NCBI GenBank assembly: GCA_003427395.1 | Contig: BFEA01000060.1 | Location: 83,868 to 105,692, forward strand | Reading direction: 5' to 3' | Length of the DNA stretch: 21,825 nt | Source of the DNA: Chara braunii | Taxonomy: Eukaryota; Streptophyta; Charophyceae; Charales; Characeae | Part shown: positions 1 to 8,673 of the stretch, in pieces | Position numbering within the stretch: position 1 is the stretch's first letter | Layout of the letters: the number at the start of each line of letters is the position of its first letter | The notes under the pieces: generated by a model | Seen by the model: the letters and a program-made list of their open reading frames with translations, nothing else | The model's database searches: none | What the model was told of the DNA's origin: nothing | Made by a program: the position numbers and the translations under genes

Positions 1-240
1 CTCTCTCCTTCCTTCTTCCTCCCTCCCTCTCCCTCTCTCTCTCTCCTTCCTCTCTCTCTCCTTCCTTCTTCCTCCCTCCCTCTCCGTCTCCCTCTCTCCT
101 TCTTCCTCCCTCCCTCTCACTCTCTCTCTCTCTCCTTCCTTCTTCCTCCCTCCCTCTCCCTCTCTCTCTCTCCTCACTTCTTCCTCTCTCCCTCTCCCTC
201 TCTCTCTCTCTCCTTCCTTCTTCCTCCCTCTCTCTCCTTC
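1..240. repeat. Polypyrimidine CT-rich low-complexity tract
   Basis: The first 240 bases are almost pure C and T on the plus strand. They consist of CTCTCT runs alternating with CCTTCCTTCTTCCTCCCTCC blocks that recur about every 50 bases, so this is an imperfect minisatellite built from a CT microsatellite. No gene can be read through it. Long homopurine/homopyrimidine tracts of this sort can form triplex DNA, but nothing here shows that it does. Confidence 0.9.
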
Positions 241-929
241 TTCATCCCTTCCTCCTGCCTCCCTTTCCCGGCGTCCTCTCACCTGCACCTCCTTGTAGAA
301 ACAAGAACTTGGACAATTTGCCCTCCTCCTCGGAGGATATTGTGTCCACTATGAAGTGTACTATTTTTAGTAATTCCCTTTTTTTGAGTTCGTTATATAT
401 GGCCCAACAGTTTAGTATCCCCCCCGGTTTCACTCCACCACTTGTCTTTTTCCGAGCCCACTCTGAGCACATATGAAGTGCAGTGTTTGTGACTCTTTGG
501 GTGGCACACTTGCATCAGTGTAGCATGAATTTGGATCACCATGTGACAATGGCTTAGGGCCTCGCTGTAGCACTCGTCTGAGGTGGGGAAAAAAAAAACA
601 AACATGGCTGTGTATCTTTCCAATTTTTAGCTGTGTATACATCCGCTATTTCACACATTCGTGACCGGCGCAGCGAGGCCCTAGGAACCATTTTCAGTGG
701 CACGCCCATCAGTGTAGCATGAATTTGCTTCTGAACCCAGTGGCTGTCAGGTCATCAACCGAATGCACCACGCTGGAAGGATTGCGTCCAAGCGTTGGTG
801 GTGTCAACCTAAAAAGCTATCCTTGAGACTGACCTTGAACCTGACCCGGAAGTGGAATATGTCTAGTCTAACGATTTTGGCCATGTTATTTTCTACCAGA
901 TTGGCCTACCGTTTTTCAGACTAGACGTT
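241..929. other. Non-coding stretch with nested direct and inverted repeats
   Basis: No gene is supported. Two 21-base direct copies of CATCAGTGTAGCATGAATTTG lie at 513-533 and 707-727. Between them is a perfect 13-base inverted repeat, TAGGGCCTCGCTG at 555-567 and its complement at 671-683. The nested arrangement could be the remains of a small fold-back or MITE-like insertion. No target-site duplication or full terminal inverted repeat could be confirmed by eye. Confidence 0.5.
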
Positions 930-1255
930 GATGTAGGGTGTGGTGGCACTTTTCATTTGTGTGCATTGCCCCTGTGGCGGCACTTTTCGCTTGTGTGCAT
1001 TGCCCCTGTGGCGGCGCTTGTGGCGCCTTGTGTGGAAAAGCAATTCACCCTGATCATTGATGTAGGATAGGATGTGGCGACACTTTTCGCCTCGTGTGTG
1101 CGGGCGCTTTTCGCCTTGTGTGGGAATGCATCGCACTCTGATCATAGATGTAGGATGTGGTGACGCTTTTTGCCTGGCGTGTTCGGGTCCTGCTAGCTGC
1201 GTAGATGTGGTGGCGCGTTTCGCCTTGCATGTTTGAGTCCTGCTAGCTGTACACA
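930..1255. repeat. Diverged minisatellite, GATGTAGGATGTGGTGGCGC-type units
   Basis: About five diverged units share the pattern GATGTAGGATGTGG(T/C)G(G/A)C, a TTTTCGCCTTGTGTG-like segment, then a variable tail. They begin near 930, 985, 1067, 1148 and 1203. Some units share a tail that includes TCCTGCTAGCTG. Open frames crossing this block are repeat artefacts, because the units do not keep a common reading frame. Confidence 0.7.
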
Positions 1256-1325
1256 AGCAACAAAGAGCTTGACATATATGGTGCAACTGACGCCTGCCTA
1301 ATTTTAGCTTTCTCGGTTGCTCACG

Positions 1326-1410
1326 ATATATATGCGCAAGCTATATATATGCGCAAGCTATCTTTCCGGTTTAGCCATCCCGGTTACTCGCTATATATAT
1401 GCGCAAGCTA
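1326..1410. repeat. Three copies of an 18-base motif
   Basis: ATATATATGCGCAAGCTA occurs exactly at 1326-1343, 1343-1360 and 1393-1410. The first two copies share one base and the third lies 50 bases on. The segment between copies 2 and 3 contains a CCGGTTTAGCCATCCCGGTTACTCG spacer whose start resembles the sequence before copy 1, so a longer duplicated unit is likely. Confidence 0.85.
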
Positions 1411-1616
1411 TCTGTCTGGGTTCAATCCCGTCATGATGATGGTGTGTCATGTTCAAGGGAAGACGGTTGCATTGTCTTCAGAGCATTCTTTGTCAGCTTT
1501 GCTATGCGATGCATGAATGCTAGCTTGCGCTAATGAGCTTGCGATCGAATCACTGTGCGCATGGAGATCGTTCATTCATAGTCTTATGAACTGCAACTAC
1601 TGTATGCACGCGAATA

Positions 1617-1668
1617 GAACGCCCGGACAGTATAGCTGTACTTGGGGCAACTTTCAGTCCGGGCGTTC
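1617..1668. repeat. Perfect 12-bp inverted repeat with 28-base loop
   Basis: GAACGCCCGGAC at 1617-1628 is matched by its exact reverse complement GTCCGGGCGTTC at 1657-1668. The preceding bases (CGAATAGAACGCCC) resemble the complement of a motif seen twice near 17.7-17.8 kb (GGGCGTTCTATTTGGG). This looks like the end of a dispersed repeat family. Confidence 0.8.
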
Positions 1669-2160
1669 CACTCGGGAGAAGATGGTACCTTTTTCGACCA
1701 CCCTGCTTACCAGGAGGTCCGTCCCTCTTCCAGCTGGTGGATTGCATTGATGATCTCACAGCCACAAGGTCTTTTTTTCCTCTTTGCTCCCTCCCCCCCT
1801 CCCCCCCTCTCTCCCCTCTGCATGGCTAGCACGATCCCTATGGTTCGGGCACAATTGTTTTTCTTTTTCTTTGGCTTGAATGTGAACGAGATGCCCTTGA
1901 TGCCTGAGACAAGGGCATAGGGCTAAAAACTCCTGAGCTCGAGCTGCGGGATTATATAGAACAGCTGTGGTGAGTTCTGTTGAGGCCCGAACTGTTCTTG
2001 TTCATTGTTCAAACAGAACAAGCGAATGACTTGAATCCGTTTTTTTTTTTTTTTTTGGTGTTGTTGCCGATTGGAATCTGTCATACTCTCCCAGACACAA
2101 TATCTTGTCTTTTTTTTTTCATTCTTTTTTTCAAATCACTCCACTGACTAAGAACGGCCN

Positions 2161-2195
<35 letters not shown>

Positions 2196-2564
2196 GTAAT
2201 GCCGACAACCGCAAATAGATATTATCTTCCACAATAGGACTAAGCTTCCCACACACACTCGTTGTGCAGAATTTGAAACATGCATTGGTATTATCTTCCG
2301 CAAATAGATATTATCTTTTCCTCGAGTTGTCCACGACATCAGCGATTATAAATGTACGCATGATAGCATTGGCAATAATGAATGTACACAGAAATGTTGG
2401 AACTGTGCCTCCAGAATTATGTGTGGCATTGTTCGAAAAAATTCAATAGAGCCCAATGCAACTGCCAATACTTTATTGGAATGGTGTTATGATCCTTTTA
2501 CATTTACAATGCAAAACTCAATTGCGAGAAAATGCAAGACTTGTTGGACTCGAAGTTAGAAGTT
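1669..2564. other. Non-coding stretch with homopolymers and a short direct repeat
   Basis: Nothing coding is supported. There are T-runs at 2040-2056 and around 2110-2130. The 18-base motif GCAAATAGATATTATCTT occurs near 2211 and again near 2300. Small frames across this region run through homopolymers and have no recognisable domain. Confidence 0.5.
2160..2189. other. Assembly gap (single N) followed by A29
   Basis: Base 2160 is N and is followed by 29 A residues (2161-2189). A single N beside a homopolymer is typical of a scaffold join or failed gap closure. The sequence on its two sides should not be assumed contiguous, and the true homopolymer length is unknown. Confidence 0.9.
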
Positions 2565-2568
2565 GGGG

Positions 2569-2570
<2 letters not shown>

Positions 2571-2632
<62 letters not shown>
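2571..2632. repeat. (GA)31 microsatellite
   Basis: A perfect GA dinucleotide array of 31 units, preceded by a G run at 2565-2570. Frames reading RERERE or SLSLSL across it are artefacts. Confidence 0.97.
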
Positions 2633-2636
<4 letters not shown>

Positions 2637-3651
2637 GAATGAAGAGAAGATCAGCAGACGAAGAAGAATTATACGAGGTGAAACCAATGTTTTCTCCCTC
2701 ACTTTTTCCTCTCATGGTATTCTCTCTTCCTCCTCCTCTTTCAACGATCAGCTAAATTCGACAAATGAACGAACGAATGAACAGGAATCATGTCGCTTAT
2801 TCCCCCTTACTGCCATGATTCAAAGAGTCCTACTTTTAGCCATAACGTCGCTTGTCTTATCTTTGTTGCAGCTCCTACCATGGCAGTTCATCCATGCTCG
2901 TCACCGATATCTAAAGGAAGAGACAAACATGACTGTCTATGCTGCTCCCATCTCTTCTCGTCATGGGCGCACTCTCGGATAAAGTACAAAGCCAGCCAGT
3001 AACCACGCACGCCCCTTCTGGATGGCAGTCCAACCAAGAAGGTGAAAGGCAACCATAGCCAAAGGCAAGTCTCTCATGTCGCTCCCCATCTCTTTCCCCT
3101 TCTTATCCTATACACCCTTCTCTCGCCTGCCATGAGGTGCTTCACCCTCTAGCTTCATACCCTAGGCCTACTCCCTTCTACTACCATCATTTGTGGCCAT
3201 GGACATCCTCTTCCTCATCCTCCAGCTCCACCTGTCAGTAGGAGCTTTGCCTACCTGCACCTTAGGCCGTTAGGCGGAGTAGGAGCATGACAACTGGGTA
3301 ACATACTGCTTACTTGATATGCCTGAATGGTACACGATCGCCACTCCGCCTGTGGCCTCCCTTTGGGCGCGATACTACTGGCCCTCCAGTGTGCTACACC
3401 GACCAAAGGTTTCTGCCTCTTGGTGGGAATATCATTGTTCTCTGCAATTCTGCTTCGAGCTTGTATCTAACCTACTTGTTATTTAGGTAAGGGTCCGGGT
3501 GAGTTGGTCCCTCTGAGTGTAATGGGCCTCTATTAGGCCTGCTAGAGTTGGTGGAAAATCCCTTCCTGAACCAGCTAAATTCTACTTATGTCACTATGGT
3601 TTTCTTATTTCGAAACTACCCCTTCTTGGGATATAGAAAAAACAGGGCAAG
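2633..3651. other. Non-coding stretch, nothing recognised
   Basis: I see no gene, RNA or mobile-element domain here. The plus strand is pyrimidine-rich from about 3080 to 3230. A GTTGCAG sequence near 2865-2871 resembles a splice acceptor, but no coding frame follows it. Some of the sequence just before 3652 may belong to the neighbouring organellar insertion, but I could not identify it. Confidence 0.4.
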
Positions 3652-3814
3652 CGCATATGTAATCCGCATTTTCATAGACATGTCTATTTCACTGAGCCTC
3701 TTTTCGAGACAACGCCTAGATCGTTACCCCTTTCGTGTGGGTTGGAACTTCCCCGACAAGGAATTTCACAACCGTAGGATGGTTATAGTTACGACCACTG
3801 TTCACAGGGGCTTC
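3652..3814 (-). pseudogene. Plastid 23S rRNA fragment (NUPT)
   Basis: Read on the minus strand, this segment matches the highly conserved central part of plastid 23S rRNA (domain IV/V border). Landmarks are GAAGCCCCTGTGAACAG, CTATAACCATCCTACGG, AATTCCTTGTCGGGGAAGTT and GTGAAATAGACATGTCTATG. The GTGAAATAGACATGTCT stretch fits the plastid form better than the plant mitochondrial 26S form. Several otherwise invariant positions have changed, mostly C to T or G to A, as expected of decaying nuclear plastid DNA rather than a functional rRNA. Similarity fades below about 3655. It is fused without a gap to an rpoC2 piece, although the two genes are not adjacent in known plastid genomes. Confidence 0.82.
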
Positions 3815-3931
3815 GATTGTATCTAGCATATGGGTTGTACAAGTAGATCCGAAATGAGATACTAGTTTTCCAATTAATTGCTCGATTGTTCCTTTATCTA
3901 TAACTTGGTTATATAAGGGAATCTCTTTCAA
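3815..3931 (-). pseudogene. rpoC2: Plastid rpoC2 N-terminal fragment (NUPT)
   Basis: The minus strand encodes about 39 codons matching the extreme N terminus of the plastid RNA polymerase beta'' subunit. Visible blocks are LYNQVIDKGTIEQLIGKLV and SHFGSTCTTHMLDTI, corresponding to the family pattern F/YHNKVID...IKRLI..LIDHFG....SHILD. The likely original start codon is now TTG (complement of 3929-3931), one base from ATG. The reading frame stops matching after DTI, where 23S rRNA sequence begins. Only about 3 percent of a normal rpoC2 is present, so it cannot be functional. It marks a plastid-to-nucleus transfer and supports a green-lineage host. Confidence 0.82.
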
Positions 3932-5815
3932 TTGTCCAATGACCACAAACGGCCGAGACCCCACTACCCCACACAACAGCAGATGTCAGTATGCTCAAAC
4001 AATTCATGCTTGACAGGCAACTAGAAAACGCTTACAGAGTGCTCCACCCTACCCAGAGGGTTTACACCTGTTTGTCTACTAGAGGACAGCGAGGACTGGC
4101 CAACTTTAGACTTGACCTTGTATTATTGTCCAAGGACCTTGCAGGCCTCATCATAGCTGCCGATATTGCACCCATAAGTCCATGCAAGTCCTTTGACCAT
4201 AGGATGGTCACCCTGGGCTTGTCTTTCCACAGTCATATTCAGAGGGGCCCGAGGTTTTACAAGCTCATAACCTCCCTTCTCCCTCTTCCCAAATTTAAAG
4301 ATATGATTGAATCGTTTTGGCGATACTGGCAGTCCAAGAAACCGGTCACAGGGGAAAGAGTTTCCTGGTTCAGTGAGGGCATTGCACAACTCAGAGAACG
4401 AACCAAGGAATTCTCCACCCAACGCGCCAGAGACTGCAGGGCTGTCTTGGACAGACTCATGCACGAACTCGAGGACTGAGACGATCAACTCATGGGGGCC
4501 TCAACTCATCAGCCTACCTAAAAGGCAAGGGACCACCTCCAAACCTATATTGATCACCATACACAAGCCTGGAGGATCCATGCCAAAATCAAGAAGGACC
4601 ATATAGATGGAACAATGACAAAAACCTTCTTTAATAAAGCAAAAGCACGATCGAGAGCAAACACAGTCCCCAGACTACAACACCCGTTTGAAGTGAATGC
4701 CCCGGCTGTAACCAACTCCTATGCGATTGTAGACTACGCCTCAAAATACTATTAGAAGTTGTTTACCTTAGAGACTCCCGTTAAACCCCCTGACGAAGTT
4801 CTCCATGCAAGAGACCAATTCCTGCAAGCACTCCAAACACGCCTCACCCCCCCCCAAAGAGCCGAACTGGACCGACCAATCACGCTGGAGGAAGTAAAGG
4901 AGGCCCTACAAGATATGGAAGATGAGAAAACACCGGGGGTGGATTCCTTCCCAAAGGAATTATGGGTGCGATTTTGGGAGCTGCTGAGTAAACACCTGAT
5001 GGAGTACATAAGAGCAGTGCAAAGGAAGAGATCCCTGGGTGGCATGATGGGGCAAGGAGTAACCACCCTCCTGTACAAAAAAGAAGATAAGGAAAACATA
5101 CGAAACTATAGGCCCATCACTCTCCTTCCAGTACCCTACAAAATTATAGCAAAGACACTCACTAAAAGACTGTTGCCACTGATGAACTTGCTCATCCACC
5201 CTGATCAGATGGGTTTTATGCCCAATCACAATATTCAGGACAATGTCCTGTTAGTCAACGAGACCATCAAATATGTCAGACAACACAAACTCCAAGTTGT
5301 TGTCCTCTTTATTGATTATGAAAAGGCCTACGATCATGTTGACTGAGACTTCCTTGATATGTGCATCACTAAGATGAACTTTGGGCCCGTGTTCAGTACG
5401 TGGATACAACTCTTTCATAGATCGGCCTCGACCAACATTATGTTGAATGACCACCTTGCTGCCATTATCCCCCTCAGGAGATCGGTGTGCCAAGGGGATC
5501 CAATAGCACCCCTGTTGTTTGTCATACCTCAATCAAAAACAATATGCAAGACTCAAAAAAACCCTCACAACCCATCTATGGAAAAACAGCGCAGAATCCC
5601 AAAGCTACATGAACCGGGTCAAATGGGACATACTGACACAACCAAGGATGAATGGTGAACTAGGCATACTGGATCTGGAAAGGGGGAGTGAGGCTCTCAT
5701 CTTCAAAGTAATGATGAGGCTTCTTACGGGTAATGACAAACCTTTGGATTGAAGGGTTACAACGGGGTCCATAAACTTTCTTTTGGGAGGGGGTTAAAAG
5801 TAATCCAAAAAAATG
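3932..5815 (+). pseudogene. Dead LINE ORF2: endonuclease C-terminal end plus internally deleted reverse transcriptase
   Basis: This is a remnant of a non-LTR retrotransposon polyprotein. From 3991 to about 5535 one frame runs continuously and is broken only by nonsense codons at 4477-4479, 4519-4521, 4753-4755 and 5344-5346. Its first part is the C-terminal end of an apurinic-type endonuclease (VYTCLSTRGQRGLANFRLDL, then FDHRMVTL where SDH is expected). The reverse transcriptase follows, with KTPGVDSFP, NYRPITLLPVPYKIIAKTL, QMGFMPNHNIQDN, the motif A block VVVLFIDYEKAYD and the motif B block CQGDPIAPLLF. Immediately after motif B, near 5525-5535, the sequence jumps frame and resumes in the ORF2 C-terminal region (VKWDILTQPRMNGELGILDL). 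The motif C segment with the catalytic aspartate pair is therefore missing. The start is also shifted in frame before 3975 and abuts plastid-derived DNA. No poly(A) tail or target-site duplication was identified. It cannot mobilise itself. Confidence 0.88.
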
Positions 5816-6177
5816 TATATAAATAGTTTTTCATGTCGGTCGGGCCTGCACGGCCGGGCGCCAGGTGGTGACGCCTGGGGACGTCTTACGTCAGTGGTAC
5901 CCGGGCGTGCAAAAGAAAAAAGAAAAAAAAAAAAATATGCACCCTCCCAGAGGAACCCAAATCCGGACTCATTTCACTTTTTGAGATTTGGCTGTCAATG
6001 GGGGGAAAGGGGGGTATAAATTGTTTTCAAAGGGGCGAAGAGGGATTGAAGGGGGGTCGTTTAGTGTGATTTTGTTATGTTCTATTTTTATCCCCGATTC
6101 CATGAGGAATTATGATGTAACCCTTAGCCAAAAGTTGTTTGTATTGCAATTCTACACAACATATATTTATTTTTCTG
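5816..6177. other. Non-coding transposon-like debris with GC-rich head and A-run
   Basis: No gene is supported. A GC-rich block at about 5830-5912 (containing GGCCGGGCGCC and CCCGGGCGTGC) is followed by an A-rich run at 5913-5936. A similar arrangement in the opposite orientation, a T-run followed by a GC-rich block with CCCGGGCGCCC, occurs at 6197-6310. Together they could be the arms of a fold-back element or two inverted copies of one repeat. Confidence 0.4.
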
Positions 6178-6195
6178 GTTGTTGTTGTTGTTGTT

Positions 6196-6240
<45 letters not shown>
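6178..6240. repeat. (GTT)n followed by T44
   Basis: A GTT trinucleotide array at 6178-6196 runs into 44 consecutive T residues at 6197-6240. On the minus strand this reads as a poly(A) tail attached to a GC-rich unit at 6241-6310, a possible mark of a retroposed sequence in minus orientation. Confidence 0.9.
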
Positions 6241-6242
<2 letters not shown>

Positions 6243-6858
6243 GTTGAGGCTCCCCGGCCGGGCACCCGGACGTGTATCCGGGCACAAATTGGGTGCCCGG
6301 GCGCCCAGAAAAACAACCTAGTAAAAATATGGCGTCGTAGACATTTTTAAGGCCTACAACCTCAAATTTTCATTTTTATTTTTTGAGCTTTGACTATATT
6401 TGAAAAAAATAAAAAACATAAACACAATGAAAAACAAATAACAAAAGATTAAATGAGTGTTTTTTTTTTTTAATTTCACATAGATTTTTTTACGGCAAAA
6501 AAAAATCAGAAAAACAAATAAAAATACAGGGTTGTAGATCTTTCAAAGATGTACAACAACATCTATATATATATATATATATTTTTGGGAACTTTCATTC
6601 ATTTAAAAAAAAAACAAGCACATAAAAACAATTAAAAAAGGAAAAAAAGACGCACACACACACACACACACACACACCAACAATCACGCGCACACACACA
6701 TACTTCCGGGTAGGTTTGGGGACGATAGGATGTGGCGGGCGGGGGAAGGGGGATTTGGGGCTTGTAGTGGTTTAAATGGTTTCCAGGTAGGTTTCGGGAC
6801 TTGTAGGGGGGGTCAATTTTTTTTTTTTTTTTTTTCTAGTCTTAGTGTTTGGGCGCGT
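6241..6858. other. AT-rich non-coding stretch with two diverged ~200-bp copies and microsatellites
   Basis: No gene is supported. The phrase AAAATA(T/C)-GGCGTCGTAGA...CTACAAC near 6325-6360 recurs in diverged form near 6518-6560 (GGGTTGTAGATC...TACAACA). Both are followed by similar A/T-rich text with AACA(T/C)AA blocks, suggesting a tandem pair about 195 bases apart. An (AC)n array lies at about 6654-6678 and a T-run at about 6817-6836. These resemble debris of an unclassified repeat. Confidence 0.45.
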
Positions 6859-7501
6859 TGTCAGTGCGAATACCCTGACAAGGGTATCCGCCTTGGGTTT
6901 TGCAAGTGACAGGAAGGGAGTTTCATAGTCTAAGTGTACCGCGCGAGTCGCGGCTAAGTCTGTTGGGTTACATTGATAGGGTGGTTGACTAGAGTAGAGC
7001 GTGAGTGGGCGCGCAGTCTTGAGGCATGTGTGTGATTCTCCCGTTTGATTAAGCAGCCGGCCTAGTTGGCCGACCTTATTTTTTTAAATATTAGGAATAA
7101 AAGGTTTGTTTTTTTAGGATGGTTGACCACTGATAGGCCTGACGTACTAGGTGGGGTGCGAAGTAGCCACGACACGAGAGGGTAAGCCAGCGCGGAAGCC
7201 TAGTGACGGCATACTTAGTTGGAAGAAGGAATGAGGGCCGGGCTGTTTTCCTAGGCCTGGGGGCTGCGCAGCACCCGTTTATATAGGATACCGCGCGCAT
7301 TGGTCCCAGGCTTGGGCTTAGCCCTATAGGTTACGGTACTCGACTTGTATGACGGAGGTACAGGGATCGAGACCTACAGGGGGCGGCGTTGGACCGGCGG
7401 AGAATTGAAGGCGCTGAGGGGTTGAGGGTCCCGCGAGACTATCCCCCTTAGTTTTGTTGGGGGATCCCGAACGCGGGCCCGTTTGATTCAAGCTTTTATT
7501 G

Positions 7502-7541
<40 letters not shown>

Positions 7542-7741
7542 TTTTTATTTTTGCCAGTACCGGTTCCGAGCCCGGGCCAAGGGTCCGGGAGCACGACCAT
7601 GGTGGGTATACATATGAGGGAGTAGCATACAGGCCATGATCAAGATAAAGCGAAGGGGAGGGGGCCACTATGGCTCTCTCCAGCGGTGGGCCCGGCGCAA
7701 AGACCGTGTGGCCATAGTATCGTAGGGCACTGTCCGAGAGA

Positions 7742-7849
7742 GTCCGTCAGGACCTCCGTTAAAACTGGAACGATACAGGGAAGATTAGCATGACCCTGCG
7801 CAAGCCCCATGCGTATAAATTAGTGAGAGGTTCGACAACCGATCTTTTT
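7742..7849 (+). ncRNA. U6 snRNA-like sequence inside the 5' LTR
   Basis: This segment follows the U6 spliceosomal RNA from end to end. It opens with a GTCC-GTCA-GGAC stem-loop (7742-7753), the position of the U6 5' stem-loop. The U6 core follows: TTAAAACTGGAACGATACAG, then GGAAGATTAGCATGACCC, then TGCGCAAG. The AGC triad is intact (7787-7789). The ACAGAGA box, which pairs with the 5' splice site, reads ACAGGGA (7775-7781). After TGCGCAAG the internal stem-loop is shortened and altered, though GCATG/CATGC could still pair. The segment ends with a GGTT-CGAC-AACC mini-hairpin (7829-7840) and a TTTTT run (7845-7849) that could act as a Pol III terminator. A weak TATA-like ATAGTAT lies about 25 bases upstream; no plant upstream sequence element was seen. 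Similarity to U6 is strong. A working spliceosomal role is unlikely given the altered box and stem. Confidence 0.8.
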
Positions 7850-8149
7850 CTGATGCTCGGGTACTGTCGGACCACACCAAGCTGAAAGATCCGAGTACAG
7901 GGCGTTGTGGAGCGAAGGGGCTGGGCAGGGCCTGTCGAGTTCGGGTGTGGGGACGAAGAGCTCGGAATCGTCTGGCGGATGGTTCAGTTGGTAGTCGTTC
8001 GTTGGAAGGAGTCGACGGGTCGGCCTACTACGCTGGGTGCTGACCAGAACGAGGGTGTCGAGCACCGGGAGTGGGAGGCAACAGGCCGGGACTGGCCGGG
8101 TGGCGCTGTGCAGCGGCGAGGCGGAGTAAGTGACGGGCAGTAGGAGAGG

Positions 8150-8186
8150 GAATGAATCCGAGCGCATTTCAGCGCCGGATTCATTC
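8150..8186. repeat. 15-bp hairpin in the LTR
   Basis: GAATGAATCCG (8150-8160) pairs perfectly with CGGATTCATTC (8176-8186). Inside, GCGC (8162-8165) pairs with GCGC (8172-8175) around a six-base loop, leaving one bulged A. The total is 15 base pairs, the strongest local hairpin in the LTR. There is no T-run after it, so it is not a simple Pol III terminator. Confidence 0.85.
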
Positions 8187-8673
8187 GAGGAAAGAGCTCG
8201 AGACTGATGGGCGATAAGGGCCGAGCTGCTGAGACTGCCAGGCGCTAGCGCAGCGGTGGTGGGTTACAAAGCCTCCGAGCGACGGGACGTAGGCAGGCAG
8301 CAAGAAGGTAGGCCGCAGTTGGCCGAAGGAACAAAGGGCAGATCGACACCGACATACAAGGGTTGATACTGATGTAGATACGAACATGGATCTCAATTTC
8401 GATATGGCTGTCGATGGTGTGCTGGATGCTCAACTCTTCTCTGGACATGTGTCATTCGGGGGCTGCTGCCTTCTGTCGCTTTGCTTTGATTAAAGGTGGA
8501 CGACAACGGGCCAGTCGACAAAGGTCCTACAACAGTGTTGATTGTCGGCCGTATGATTTCACGGAGAAAGTGGAATGAACCTGGACACTGAATCGCGCCA
8601 AGTGCATTCGGACTTGAATGAGGAAGGTGATGGCGGGGAGATGAGTAAGGCGCAGCGGGAAAAGAGTAACTCG

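Noticed and set aside
1385-1435. Possible tRNA gene or SINE: GGGTTCAATCCCG resembles a T-arm / B box
   Set aside because: No acceptor stem, anticodon arm or convincing A box can be built around it. The upstream text is a local 18-base repeat.
2456-2755. RERERE / SLSLSL frames
   Set aside because: Translation of the (GA)31 microsatellite.
6075-6350. Frames with poly-Lys/poly-Phe
   Set aside because: Translation of T44 and (GTT)n.
7091-7300. Minus-strand frame beginning MRAVSYINGCC, also present at 12487-12813
   Set aside because: It appears twice only because it lies in the two LTRs. It has no domain, and frame length differs between copies because of indels.
7829-7840. Pol III B box (GGTTCGACAACC) at the end of the U6-like segment
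   Set aside because: It departs from the GGTTCGANNCC consensus near its end, forms a small GGTT/AACC hairpin itself, and no A box is placed correctly. Mentioned only as part of the U6-like feature.
7820-8448. Several overlapping small frames on both strands
   Set aside because: They lie in the GC-rich LTR, have no domain and overlap each other and the U6-like region.
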